From NCBI GenBank assembly GCA_016704325.1, contig JADJAG010000006.1, positions 248,001 through 312,000 on the forward strand: a stretch of 64,000 nucleotides of DNA. The letters run 5' to 3'. Both the position numbers and the translations under genes were made by a program. This DNA comes from Chitinophagaceae bacterium (GTDB taxonomy: Bacteria; Bacteroidota; Bacteroidia; Chitinophagales; UBA10324). Below the pieces are notes generated by a model. The model was given only the letters and a program-made list of their open reading frames with translations. It ran no database searches and had not been told where the DNA came from. Shown here piece after piece: positions 26,337 through 35,811 of the stretch. Each line of letters starts with the position of its first letter. Within the stretch, counting starts at the first letter, position 1.

Positions 26337-26975
26337 ATGAGTATACTTAAAATACTAGTTGCCGATGATCATGCGGTACTGAGATTAGGATTGAAAATTG
26401 TCCTTAATTCGCAATTTAAAGATTGTGAGGTTGATGAAGCAGAGGACAGTGTAAGTTTATTTGCTTCGCTACAGACGAAGACTTATACACATCTGATCCT
26501 TGACCTGCAGTTGAAGGACATAAATATGATAGATGTATTTGCTGAAATACGGTCACTGTTTCCAACGCTTCAAATATTGATATACTCCATGAATGAGGAA
26601 GCAATTTACGCACAAAGATTAATACAATTAGGCGCTTCCGGATTTTTGAATAAACAAGCTAATAGAGCGAAACTTATCAGGACTTTGCAAATTTTTTTTC
26701 ATGATAATTTCAATAGTAGTACTATGTATGAAAATATTTCAAGAAGTAGTTCAAATAGCAACCAACTGAATCCATTCGACAAGCTGTCAAGCCGTGAAAC
26801 TATAGTGTTGCAAAGCATCCTATTGGGAAAGAAAAATAAGGAAATTTCAAATGAATGTAATCTTAAACCTACCACCATTGCTACCTATAAGTCACGTATA
26901 TATCATAAACTTGGCTACTCTAATTTAATGGATATTAGAAGACTTGCTGAAGTTTATAAGTTTATAAGTTTATAG
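26337..26975 (+). CDS. NarL/FixJ-type response regulator, paralogue
   Basis: 212 residues. The receiver domain has D10-D11 (LVADDHAVLRLGLK), acceptor D56 in LILDLQLKDI, Ser in IYSMNE and K106 in GFLNKQAN. The C-terminal LuxR-type helix-turn-helix (about 142-205) contains LSSRETIVLQSILLGKKNKEI and KPTTIATYKSRIYHKLGY. It follows the propeller kinase by 134 bp and resembles the regulator upstream of that kinase in length and sequence, so a duplication of the regulator with both copies kept is likely. The adhesin gene begins 392 bp downstream and is a plausible target, which is inference from position only. Confidence 0.93.
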   Translation: MSILKILVADDHAVLRLGLKIVLNSQFKDCEVDEAEDSVSLFASLQTKTYTHLILDLQLKDINMIDVFAEIRSLFPTLQILIYSMNEEAIYAQRLIQLGASGFLNKQANRAKLIRTLQIFFHDNFNSSTMYENISRSSSNSNQLNPFDKLSSRETIVLQSILLGKKNKEISNECNLKPTTIATYKSRIYHKLGYSNLMDIRRLAEVYKFISL

Positions 26976-27367
26976 GTATAAATAATAATCACCTCTTCTG
27001 ATTTTGCGGCTATTCTGTATTATCGTTCGAAGTTTAAGTTATTATCGGAAAAACTATTTTTCTGTTTGTTAAACAGTTGATCTGATTTTCTGATTGGCGA
27101 ATTTCATTTGTTCCAACTTACGCAAAATTTACCCATTTGTGAAACGCTGTTTCTACCAAAACGATTATGATTCTTACTGTTTATGAAACAATTTTTATTT
27201 TGTCTAATATGATTTTATCAATGAAAACAATCTTAAAGAAATTTTTGTAGTTAAAATTCTACATTTCTAATATTAACATTATTCTAAGTTTGTGCCCTTA
27301 ATAAATTCTTATTCTTGAAATCTCCTCTTGAATTCTCCAACTAGTTAAAACCTCAAACTTTCCCATT
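26976..27367 (+). other. AT-rich leader region of the adhesin gene
   Basis: 392 bp without a gene, markedly AT-rich. A TAAGTTTG box (27285-27292, matching TAnnTTTG) lies 75 bp before the adhesin ATG. No good TTG at the right distance was found, so a regulator-dependent promoter is possible. Nothing else recognised. Confidence 0.4.
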
Positions 27368-30300
27368 ATGAAAAACCGTTACCGCCTAATTGCATTTAGG
27401 TTAGCTGCCATTTCGATAATTTTATGTGCTGGTTTATTTTCTTCATTTGCACAGGTTTGTAATATTCCGGCTCCGGCTGCTGAATGTACACCGCCAACTA
27501 CTTGGAACCATGATAAAGTAGTGAATACCAGTGTCACATGGGCATCACTAGGTATTGGTTCTGCAGATAATGTTACACAGAAGATACGGATTTCAGGTAC
27601 TGGAACAGTAACCGTTAAGGACGTAAACCTTATTCTGAAAAGCAGCAGTGCTGTTGTTTATTTAGATGGAATCACCTTTGTGGTCGAGAATGGAAATATT
27701 CAGTTGGATGCTTCAGGTTCACGTTTTCTTATGGATGGAGGCGCTTTGAGAACTTATGGAAACTTTCAGCAGAGCAGCGTTGGTGCTACGGTAGTTTGCA
27801 TTGAAGGAACGGCTATTGATATCGGGGAAGAGCAAAACGGTCCTGAGTTCGTTCCAGGTCAGGCAAGCACCTCAGCAGATTGGCAGAATGATAATGGATA
27901 CCGGTATATTAAGGACTGCTGTATTAACGTAACACATGATGTGCAATTGCAAAGCAGCGGATCGGGAACAGGACTGAATGGTGTTGATATCTGGATCAAC
28001 GATTGTATTGAAGTTGGTGACCGCGGAAATAACGATGCCATTACTTCTGATTTTGGTTTTGCTGATGGCGACGATTCAGGCAACTGGCAGAACAGTAATA
28101 ATCAATCGATATACAATACCACCATAGCTGTTGCTAATGGCAACTATCAGAATAATCAGGGCATTATGACCCTTTGTGATGTAAGGGTTAAGGTCAATAA
28201 GAGTGGTAATTTTCAGGTGAATAATGGGACATTAAAGGGACAAAATCTTTGCGTAGCGGTTGAGGATGTATTTGAAAATTCAGCGACATGGACTCTCACA
28301 GGCATTACCTGGTTTTCCGACAAACAAAACAGCACCAATGTACCGGGTGCTGGCTCAGAAACTGCTGAATCAACCATTTTATCCAATTGCTTTCAAACTT
28401 GTTGCACCGGTACAGTATGCACTGTTGCTTTGACTGGTATTGATGTCGATGTAAACTGTTTTGGTTCCGCTAACGGTTCAATTAATGTTACAGTAACCGG
28501 CGCACAAGGTGCAGTAACTTACCTGTGGAGCGATGGAGCAACCACAGAGGACAGAAGCGGACTTGCTCCCGGTACCTATTCAGTAATAGTTACGGATGCA
28601 GAAGGTTGTGAGGCAAATCAGAGTTTCACAATCACACAACCTGCAGCGCTGAATATGACAGGCTCAGTAATTGATGTTACTATAACAAATGGAACAAATG
28701 GTTCAATAACTGCAACAACCACCGGCGGTACTTCACCTTACACATACTTATGGAGTGATGGAGCAACTACCGAAGACCGCACAAATTTGTCTGCCGGTAG
28801 TTATTCAGTAACAGTTACAGATGCTAAGGGCTGTACTTTTATGACCAACTTTACAGTCAATCAACCGCCTTGCGCAGTTGCAGTAAACGGGATTGATGTT
28901 GACGTACTCTGTAATGGAGATAACAACGGATCAATAGACATCACCGTATCAGGTGCACAGGGAGCAGTAACGTACCTGTGGAATGATGGAGCAACGACAG
29001 AAGACAGAAGCGGACTTGCTCCCGGAAACTACTCAGTAGTAGTAACGGATGCAGCAGGTTGCCAGACAACACAGAGCTTCACGATCAGTGAGCCGGTAGT
29101 ATTAGGAATGACCGGAGTGGTGAATGATGTAACAATCACCAACGGATCAGACGGATCAATAGATGTAACGGCAACAGGCGGAACAGGTGGATACACCTAC
29201 CTGTGGAGCGATGGATCAACGGATGAAGACCGGGCCAATTTACCTGCCGGCAGCTATTCAGTAACGGTAACGGATGCCAACGGTTGTCCTTACACTGCCA
29301 GCTTCACGGTTGACGAACCCGGATGTACAATCGGCATGAGTGGCAATTCGATAGACATCAGTTGCAACGGTGAAGACAATGGATCAATAGATATCACCGT
29401 ATCAGGCGCACAAGGTGCAGTAACTTACCTGTGGAGCGATGGAGCAACAACAGAAGACCGCAGCGGACTTGCTCCCGGAAACTACTCAGTAGTAGTAACA
29501 GATGCAGCAGGTTGTCAGACTACACAATCCTTCACGATCAGCGAGCCGGTAGTATTAGGAATGACCGGTGTAGTAAATGATGTAACGATCACGAACGGAT
29601 CAGACGGATCAATAGATGTAACGGCTACAGGCGGCACAGGCGCATACACCTACCTGTGGAGCGATGGATCAACGGATGAAGACCGTACGAACCTTCCTGC
29701 CGGCAGCTATTCAGTAACGGTAACGGATGCCAACGGTTGTCCTTACACTGCCAGCTTCACGGTTGACGAACCCGGATGTACAATCGGCATGAGTGGCAAT
29801 TCGATCGATATTAGTTGCAACGGCGATGACAATGGATCAATAGACATCACCGTATCAGGCGCACAGGGAGCAGTAACATACCTGTGGAATGATGGAGCAA
29901 CGACAGAAGACAGAAGCGGACTTGCACCCGGAAGCTACTCAGTAGTAGTAACGGATGCAGCAGGTTGTCAGACTACACAATCCTTCACGATCAGCGAGCC
30001 GGTAGTATTAGGAATGACCGGAGTAGTAAATGATGTAACGATCACGAACGGATCAGACGGATCAATAGATGTAACGGCTACAGGCGGCACAGGCGCATAC
30101 ACCTACCTGTGGAGCGATGGATCAACGGATGAAGACAGAACGAACCTTCCAGCCGGAACATATTCAGTAACGGTAACGGATGCCAACGGATGTCCTTACA
30201 CTACCAGCTTCACGGTTAACGAGCCTGGTTGTACGATAGGCATGTCAGGCAATTCGATTGACATCAGCTGCAACGGCGATGACAACGGATCAATAAATAT

Positions 30301-32824
30301 CACCGTATCAGGCGCACAAGGTGCAGTAACCTACCTGTGGAGTGATGGATCAACAGATGAAGACAGAAGCGGACTTGCACCCGGAAGCTACTCAGTAGTA
30401 GTAACGGATGCAGCAGGTTGCCAGACAACACAAGCCTTCACGATCAGCGAGCCGGTAGTATTAGGAATGACCGGAGTAGTAAATGATGTAACAATCACAA
30501 ACGGATCAGACGGATCCATAGATGTAACAGTAACAGGCGGAACAGGCGCATACACTTACCTGTGGAGTGATGGATCAACGGATGAAGACCGGACCAATTT
30601 ACCTGCCGGCAGCTATTCAGTAACAGTAACGGATGCCAACGGATGTCCTTACACTGCCAGCTTCACGGTTAACGAGCCTGGTTGTACGATAGGCATGTCA
30701 GGCAATTCGATTGACATCACCTGCAACGGTGAAGACAACGGATCAATAGACATCACCGTATCTGGTGCTCAAGGCGCGGTAACGTACCTGTGGAATGATG
30801 GAGCAACGACAGAAGACAGAAGCGGACTTGCTCCCGGAAACTACTCAGTAGTAGTAACGGATGCGGCAGGTTGCCAGACAACACAATCCTTCACGATCAC
30901 CGAACCGGTAGTATTAGGCATGACCGGAGTGGTGAATGATGTAACGATCACGAACGGATCAGACGGATCCATAGATGTAACAGCAACGGGCGGAACAGGA
31001 GCATACACTTACCTGTGGAGTGATGGATCAACGGATGAAGACCGGACCAATTTACCTGCCGGCAGCTATTCAGTAACGGTAACGGATGCCAACGGCTGTC
31101 CTTACACTGCCAGCTTCACGGTTAACGAGCCTGGTTGTACGATAGGCATGTCAGGCAATTCGATTGACATCACCTGCAACGGTGAAGACAACGGATCAAT
31201 AGACATCACCGTATCTGGTGCTCAAGGCGCGGTAACGTACCTGTGGAATGATGGAGCAACGACAGAAGACAGAAGCGGACTTGCTCCCGGAAACTACTCA
31301 GTAGTAGTAACGGATGCGGCAGGTTGCCAGACAACACAATCCTTCACGATCACCGAACCGGTAGTATTAGGCATGACCGGAGTGGTGAATGATGTAACGA
31401 TCACGAACGGATCAGACGGATCAATAGATGTAACGGCAACAGGCGGAACAGGAGCATACACTTACCTGTGGAGTGATGGATCAACGGATGAAGACCGGAC
31501 CAATTTACCTGCCGGCAGCTATTCAGTAACGGTAACGGATGCCAACGGTTGTCCTTACACTGCCAGCTTCACGGTTGACGAACCCGGATGTACGATCGGC
31601 ATGAGTGGCAATTCGATAGACATCAGCTGCAACGGCGATGACAATGGATCAATAGACATCACCGTATCAGGCGCACAGGGAGCAGTAACGTACCTGTGGA
31701 ATGACGGAGCCACGACAGAAGACCGGAGCGGACTTGCACCGGGCAACTACTCAGTAGTAGTAACGGATGCAGCAGGTTGCCAGGCTTCACAGGCCTTCAC
31801 GATCAATGAGCCTTCAGTAGTGGAAGTGAGCGGGGTAGCAACTGATGTAACGAGCGTCGGAGGATCAGACGGATCGATAGATGTAACAGCCACAGGTGGA
31901 ACAGGTGCATACACTTACTTGTGGAGTGATGGCTCAACAGATGAAGACCGGACAAACCTACCTGCCGGAACGTATACAGTGACGGTAACAGATGCCAATG
32001 GTTGCTCTGGTTCTACTGCTACTTACACATTCTCATTGAAGGAGCCATGTTCGATAACTGTAGATGCAGGGGCAGATCTCGACAAATGTCATAATGATCC
32101 GACCATGCTTTCAGCTTCTTCATCTGATCCGAATGCGACATTCAGCTGGGCTCCGGCAACAGAGTTGGATAACTCCAACATTGCAAATCCAATAACCAAT
32201 GTGAAGGAGACAACAACCTTTACGGTAACGGCAACAGGAGAAGATGGATGTATGGCTACGGATGAAGTAACCGTTACAGTGTATAAGGTTGTAAAAGCCA
32301 AGATTGAAGTGAAACCAAATACGGATGCCTGCCAAGCTCCTAATGTAAAATTGGGAACAAAAAACAATCCGAACTATTCTTATGAGTGGCGTTTAAACGG
32401 ATTGCCAATAATCGGTGCACCTGATAAAAACACCTATTGTGCATCTGTTTCAGGGGACTATTCAGTGCACGTTATAGACGTGGTGACAGGATGTGCCCAT
32501 ACTTCAAAGAAGTACACTGTGACCATTGCACCTAAGCTGGAAGAGGGCGAAATGGCTAAAGCGAAGAGTGCCATGAACTTTAGCGCATGGCCCAATCCAA
32601 CAGCTGACCAGCTCTATATCACCCTTTCAAATACGGTGGAAGGTGCTGTGAAAGTTCAGTTGATGGATATGTTTGGCAGACAAGTGCTGAGTGCTGATTT
32701 GGGTGGTAGCAAAGAAGAGCAAACCATCAAATTCAACATGAATGAACTTTCAGCAGGCATGTATATCGTGAGAGTGCTGAATGGAGAAAACAGGATGGAA
32801 CAGAAAGTGATGCTGATCAAATAG
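27368..32824 (+). CDS. Giant SprB-repeat surface adhesin with T9SS domain
   Basis: 1818 residues. A signal peptide ends near residue 29 (SSFAQ). Residues 30-350 form a beta-rich N-terminal domain with DVNLILKSSSAVVYLDGITF-type strands, probably a beta-helix. From residue 351 to about 1558 run eight 151-residue units, each of two SprB-type repeats (GSIDITVSGAQGAVTYLW then DRSGLAPGNYSVVVTDAAGC; and the sister GGTGAYTYLWSDGSTDEDR). About 1560-1650 is an Ig/PKD-like domain. The last 85 residues are a type A sorting domain (AWPNPTADQLYITL, then GMYIVRVLNGENRMEQK). SprB repeats occur in the mobile gliding adhesin of Flavobacterium; attachment or motility is inferred here. A strong terminator follows directly. 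Confidence 0.93.
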   Translation: MKNRYRLIAFRLAAISIILCAGLFSSFAQVCNIPAPAAECTPPTTWNHDKVVNTSVTWASLGIGSADNVTQKIRISGTGTVTVKDVNLILKSSSAVVYLDGITFVVENGNIQLDASGSRFLMDGGALRTYGNFQQSSVGATVVCIEGTAIDIGEEQNGPEFVPGQASTSADWQNDNGYRYIKDCCINVTHDVQLQSSGSGTGLNGVDIWINDCIEVGDRGNNDAITSDFGFADGDDSGNWQNSNNQSIYNTTIAVANGNYQNNQGIMTLCDVRVKVNKSGNFQVNNGTLKGQNLCVAVEDVFENSATWTLTGITWFSDKQNSTNVPGAGSETAESTILSNCFQTCCTGTVCTVALTGIDVDVNCFGSANGSINVTVTGAQGAVTYLWSDGATTEDRSGLAPGTYSVIVTDAEGCEANQSFTITQPAALNMTGSVIDVTITNGTNGSITATTTGGTSPYTYLWSDGATTEDRTNLSAGSYSVTVTDAKGCTFMTNFTVNQPPCAVAVNGIDVDVLCNGDNNGSIDITVSGAQGAVTYLWNDGATTEDRSGLAPGNYSVVVTDAAGCQTTQSFTISEPVVLGMTGVVNDVTITNGSDGSIDVTATGGTGGYTYLWSDGSTDEDRANLPAGSYSVTVTDANGCPYTASFTVDEPGCTIGMSGNSIDISCNGEDNGSIDITVSGAQGAVTYLWSDGATTEDRSGLAPGNYSVVVTDAAGCQTTQSFTISEPVVLGMTGVVNDVTITNGSDGSIDVTATGGTGAYTYLWSDGSTDEDRTNLPAGSYSVTVTDANGCPYTASFTVDEPGCTIGMSGNSIDISCNGDDNGSIDITVSGAQGAVTYLWNDGATTEDRSGLAPGSYSVVVTDAAGCQTTQSFTISEPVVLGMTGVVNDVTITNGSDGSIDVTATGGTGAYTYLWSDGSTDEDRTNLPAGTYSVTVTDANGCPYTTSFTVNEPGCTIGMSGNSIDISCNGDDNGSINITVSGAQGAVTYLWSDGSTDEDRSGLAPGSYSVVVTDAAGCQTTQAFTISEPVVLGMTGVVNDVTITNGSDGSIDVTVTGGTGAYTYLWSDGSTDEDRTNLPAGSYSVTVTDANGCPYTASFTVNEPGCTIGMSGNSIDITCNGEDNGSIDITVSGAQGAVTYLWNDGATTEDRSGLAPGNYSVVVTDAAGCQTTQSFTITEPVVLGMTGVVNDVTITNGSDGSIDVTATGGTGAYTYLWSDGSTDEDRTNLPAGSYSVTVTDANGCPYTASFTVNEPGCTIGMSGNSIDITCNGEDNGSIDITVSGAQGAVTYLWNDGATTEDRSGLAPGNYSVVVTDAAGCQTTQSFTITEPVVLGMTGVVNDVTITNGSDGSIDVTATGGTGAYTYLWSDGSTDEDRTNLPAGSYSVTVTDANGCPYTASFTVDEPGCTIGMSGNSIDISCNGDDNGSIDITVSGAQGAVTYLWNDGATTEDRSGLAPGNYSVVVTDAAGCQASQAFTINEPSVVEVSGVATDVTSVGGSDGSIDVTATGGTGAYTYLWSDGSTDEDRTNLPAGTYTVTVTDANGCSGSTATYTFSLKEPCSITVDAGADLDKCHNDPTMLSASSSDPNATFSWAPATELDNSNIANPITNVKETTTFTVTATGEDGCMATDEVTVTVYKVVKAKIEVKPNTDACQAPNVKLGTKNNPNYSYEWRLNGLPIIGAPDKNTYCASVSGDYSVHVIDVVTGCAHTSKKYTVTIAPKLEEGEMAKAKSAMNFSAWPNPTADQLYITLSNTVEGAVKVQLMDMFGRQVLSADLGGSKEEQTIKFNMNELSAGMYIVRVLNGENRMEQKVMLIK
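28418..32041 (+). repeat. Eight tandem 453-bp units inside the adhesin
   Basis: Unit boundaries at the conserved cysteine codon fall at 28418, 28871, 29324, 29777, 30230, 30683, 31136 and 31589, each exactly 453 bp (151 codons) apart. The last unit is 6 bp longer. The central five or six units are nearly identical in DNA. The first two and the last are diverged but keep the period. Confidence 0.92.
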
Positions 32825-32851
32825 CAGCATACGTTTAATTGTTCATAAAGG

Positions 32852-32893
32852 CAAAACCCTTACAGCTCTGCGGAGCTTGTAAGGGTTTTTTTA
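32852..32893 (+). terminator. Intrinsic terminator of the adhesin gene
   Basis: aacccttacagctc pairs with gagcttgtaagggtt (one mismatch) around tgcg, followed by a T run. Two diverged copies of this terminator lie at 33144-33186 and 33365-33403. Confidence 0.85.
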
Positions 32894-32906
32894 TCCGCTA
32901 ATATCG

Positions 32907-32962
32907 ACCGTCTTAAGTCTTACTTCTTACGTCTTGATTCTTGGTTCCTGATTCCTGCTTCT
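32907..32962. repeat. Heptanucleotide array after the adhesin terminator
   Basis: Eight 7-bp units in phase: accgtct, taagtct, tacttct, tacgtct, tgattct, tggttcc, tgattcc, tgcttct. A short octamer remnant and the palindrome gcggcaaagccg (32987-33000) follow, the same order of parts, reversed, as at 8067-8383. Confidence 0.75.
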
Positions 32963-33031
32963 TTTTATTTAATAGCTAAATGGTTGCGGCAAAGCCGAAA
33001 CGTATTCTGAGGTAGTCTTATGTCTTTAGCT

Positions 33032-33117
33032 TGGGTGAACTATCAGCCGGCATGTACTTCGTAAGAGTGCTTAATGGAGAGAACAGGATGGAACAGAAAG
33101 TGATTATGAGCAAATAG
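33032..33117 (+). pseudogene. Relic of an adhesin 3' end, copy 2
   Basis: Matches the last about 28 codons of the adhesin (GELSAGMYFVRVLNGENRMEQKV-like, with codon changes) up to an in-frame TAG at 33115-33117. The same trailer sequence and terminator follow. No start codon or upstream part remains. Confidence 0.8.
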
Positions 33118-33143
33118 CAGCGCACTTTTAATTGTTCATAAAG

Positions 33144-33186
33144 GCAAAACGCTTACAGCTCTTAGGAACCTGTAAGGTTTTTTTTA
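33144..33186 (+). terminator. Terminator copy 2
   Basis: Diverged copy of the adhesin terminator (aacgcttacagctcttagga, then acctgtaaggtttttttt). The stem is weaker than the original. Confidence 0.6.
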
Positions 33187-33208
33187 TCCGCTAATGTCAA
33201 ACGTCAGA

Positions 33209-33335
33209 TCTTGGTGGAAGCAAAGAAGAACAAACCATCAAGTTCAATATGAATGAACTTTCGGCAGGCATGTATATCGTGAGAGTGCTGAATGGAGAAA
33301 ACAGGATGGAACAGAAAGTGATGCTGATCAAATGG
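33209..33335 (+). pseudogene. Relic of an adhesin 3' end, copy 3
   Basis: Matches the last about 42 codons of the adhesin (GGSKEEQTIKFNMNELSAGM onward) with few changes. The stop codon TAG has become TGG at 33332-33334. No upstream part remains. Confidence 0.8.
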
Positions 33336-33364
33336 CAGATCAAGTGCCACTGTTCCTAAAAACT

Positions 33365-33403
33365 AAAAACCCTTACAGCTCTTTAGAGTCTGTAAGGGTT
33401 TTT
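33365..33403 (+). terminator. Terminator copy 3
   Basis: aaaaacccttacagctc facing gagtctgtaagggttttt: a long stem flanked by A and T runs, so it can work in both directions between the adhesin relics and the convergent chaperone gene. Confidence 0.75.
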
Positions 33404-33414
33404 AGTTTTCATAG

Positions 33415-33449
33415 TCTTACATCTTACATCTTACGTCTTACATCTTCTA
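33415..33449. repeat. Heptanucleotide array ending at the chaperone stop codon
   Basis: tcttaca, tcttaca, tcttacg, tcttaca, tcttcta. The last unit ends with the complement of the TAG stop of the minus-strand Hsp70 gene. Confidence 0.78.
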
Positions 33450-35303
33450 GACCTTCTTCCCCTTCATCGCCTCCCCAATCACCGCATCCATCACTTTATG
33501 TGCAAAGGGCCGTGAGTATTCATTCAACTCATCCATTTTAACTTGTATGAGGTCTTTATCATCACTGGCTGTTGCCTGTTTCAATGCTGTCATCAATGCC
33601 TGCATGCCGGCAGCTTCTTCAGCAGAAAGCAATTCGGCATTCTTCTTAATAAATTTTTCAGCAGCAAGTAATACCTGGTTGGCTTCTGTTTTTGCCTCTA
33701 ATAAGCTGCGTATTTTCATATCATCTTTTGCATGCACGATAGAATCAAGCAACATCTGTTCAACTTCTGCATCGGTTAATCCATATTGAGGCTTGATGTC
33801 TATACTTTGTTCCAACCCGCTGCGCAGTTCCTTTGCTTTCACTTTCAGTATACCATCAGCATTCAGGATAAAACTGATTTCAATTTTTGGAAACCCGGCA
33901 GGCATAGCCGGAATTCCTGATAAGATAAATTCCGCCAGTTTCCTATTATCTTTTACTACATCACGCTCTCCCTGGTATACGGCAATCTTGAGGTTTTTTT
34001 GTCCGTCGACAGAAGTAGTGTATTGACGTGCAGCACTTGTTGGGATCTTTGAATTGCGTGGAATGATTACATCCATCAGATCTCCAATAGTTTCTATGCC
34101 CAGCGAAAGCGGTGTAACATCCAACAACAAAATGTCTTTTTGATTTCCTGCAAGCACATCAGCCTGGATAGCTGCTCCAAGCGCCACCACTTCATCCGGA
34201 TTCAGTGAATCGTTAACCGGTTTTCCGAAAAATGCGGCAACCGTATTTTTCACCAATGGAATACGTGTAGCACCACCTACCATTACAATGGTTTCAATAA
34301 GGTCTGAGGTTAATTTTGCATCGCTCAAAGCACGTAGAATAGCGGCAATTGTTTTCTCCACAAGAGGCAGTGTCAGCTGTTCAAATACTGCTTTTGAAAT
34401 ATTACATTGAAGGGAGTCGTGTTTACCGGAATAGAAATCATGATTGCTCAGGTGAATCTTTGCTTCTTCTGCCTGAAGCCGCAATGACTGGCTCAGTGAT
34501 TTATCGGTATGAAGGGTGTCTTTCGAAACATGGTTATGTTCCAACCAGTAATCTACAATAGCGCGATCGAAATCATCACCACCAAGGAAGGTATCGCCGT
34601 TGGTGGAAAGGACTTCAAAGATTCCATTTTGAATTTTAAGAATGGAAATATCAAAGGTGCCGCCGCCTAAATCATAGACTGCTATTGTTTTTTCTTCCTG
34701 CGGATCAAGGCCAATGCCATACGCAAGTGAAGCAGCAGTAGGTTCGTTGATGATGCGCAATACTTCCAGTCCTGCAAGTTTTCCGGCATCTCGCGTTGCC
34801 TGCCGTTGTGAATCATTGAAGTATGCCGGAACAGTGATCACCACTTTCCTTACCTCAGCATTCAATACACTTTCTGCACGATGCCTGAGTTCTTTTAAGA
34901 TAAACGATGACAATTCAATAGGAGAGTAAAAGGAATTGCCCACCCTTATTTTAACAAGCTGTTCTGTATCTTCATCAATAATTTTGTACCCGAAATAGCC
35001 CTCGAATTCTTTCACATCTTTATACGATTTACCTAACAAACGCTTAACTGAATAAATGGTGTTTTGAGGATCCGTAACAAGATAATGTCGTGCAGCTGAA
35101 CCGACTATTACTTTATCCGGAGATTCAAAATGTACGATGGAAGGAACCAGTGAATTTTTTCCGTCTTCTTTCACCGTTTCCGCAAGCCCCGTTTCTTTAT
35201 TCACAAAAGCAATCAATGAATTGGTGGTGCCAAGGTCAATGCCGGCAATCAATTCGCGTTTTTCAATGGTCGCTTCTTTTATGTTAATGGAAATTTTTGC
35301 CAT
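33447..35303 (-). CDS. hscA: HscA-like Hsp70 chaperone
   Basis: 618 residues. The Hsp70 ATPase domain (18-385) has the phosphate loops DLGTTNS (23-29) and VYDLGGGTFDIS, plus INEPTAASLAYG and GGATRIPLV. The substrate-binding domain starts LLLDVTPLSLGIET (about 395). The helical lid ends in GEAMKGKKV with no EEVD-like tail. Slightly shorter than DnaK (about 640) and with an N-terminal extension before the first strand (ISINIKEATIEKRELIAGI), it fits HscA, the chaperone that assists Fe-S cluster transfer from IscU with HscB. No isc gene is beside it, so a second DnaK-like role remains possible. Cytosolic. Promoter candidate at 35352-35377. Confidence 0.85.
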   Translation of the reverse strand: MAKISINIKEATIEKRELIAGIDLGTTNSLIAFVNKETGLAETVKEDGKNSLVPSIVHFESPDKVIVGSAARHYLVTDPQNTIYSVKRLLGKSYKDVKEFEGYFGYKIIDEDTEQLVKIRVGNSFYSPIELSSFILKELRHRAESVLNAEVRKVVITVPAYFNDSQRQATRDAGKLAGLEVLRIINEPTAASLAYGIGLDPQEEKTIAVYDLGGGTFDISILKIQNGIFEVLSTNGDTFLGGDDFDRAIVDYWLEHNHVSKDTLHTDKSLSQSLRLQAEEAKIHLSNHDFYSGKHDSLQCNISKAVFEQLTLPLVEKTIAAILRALSDAKLTSDLIETIVMVGGATRIPLVKNTVAAFFGKPVNDSLNPDEVVALGAAIQADVLAGNQKDILLLDVTPLSLGIETIGDLMDVIIPRNSKIPTSAARQYTTSVDGQKNLKIAVYQGERDVVKDNRKLAEFILSGIPAMPAGFPKIEISFILNADGILKVKAKELRSGLEQSIDIKPQYGLTDAEVEQMLLDSIVHAKDDMKIRSLLEAKTEANQVLLAAEKFIKKNAELLSAEEAAGMQALMTALKQATASDDKDLIQVKMDELNEYSRPFAHKVMDAVIGEAMKGKKV

Positions 35304-35351
35304 GTTGATTGATCAATGCGGTTTCGATGATGTTTAAATGAATAAAGTGTA

Positions 35352-35377
35352 CAAAGATAGGTGTTACACAGTTTCAA
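35352..35377 (-). promoter_or_regulatory. Possible promoter for the Hsp70 gene
   Basis: On the minus strand: TTG (35375-35377), a 15-bp spacer (shorter than usual), and TATCTTTG (35352-35359, full TAnnTTTG match), about 50 bp before the ATG at 35303. Confidence 0.45.
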
Positions 35378-35479
35378 TTGGAGAAGGTTCCATATTGAGC
35401 TGCTTAATTTATTTTGAAAGCAGGTAACCGTAGCGCTTTATCATAATGTGCACTGATGATAATAGAGGAAGCCAATGAA

Positions 35480-35800
35480 AACGCAGAGCAAGGAAACCAC
35501 GGAGTACAGAGAGAAGAACATTTGTAGAACTTATCTGATGCAATTCCATCTCTGTGAACTCTGTGGTTTCAAGAAAGGAAACCACGGAGTACAGAGAGAA
35601 GAACATTTGTAGAACTTGTCTGATGCAATTCCACCTCTGTGAACTCTGTGGTTTCAAAAAAGGCAACCACAAAGAAAAAAGGAAAATACTCACATAAATC
35701 TCGTTTAAAGCACTTCCTCCTCCGTGCCCTCTGTGGTTTCAAAAATGCTAGCCACAAAGAAAAAAAAGAAAATACTCACAAAAATCTCGTTTAATGCAAT
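35480..35800. repeat. Four-unit array of an 85-bp hairpin repeat
   Basis: aaccac starts at 35495, 35580 and 35665 and a diverged agccac near 35749, i.e. an 85-bp period. Each unit has aaccacggagtacagagaga facing tctgtgaactctgtggtttc. It is related to the 86-bp array at 16262-17078, on the opposite strand. Antisense ORFs here only translate the repeat. Confidence 0.82.
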
Positions 35801-35811
35801 CCTCTTTTATA

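Noticed and set aside
32825..33404. Short separate genes after the adhesin
   Set aside because: The coding-like pieces have no start codon and match the adhesin's last codons, so they are relics of its 3' end.
35409..35757. Antisense ORFs downstream of the PorU2-like gene
   Set aside because: They translate the 85-bp hairpin array.
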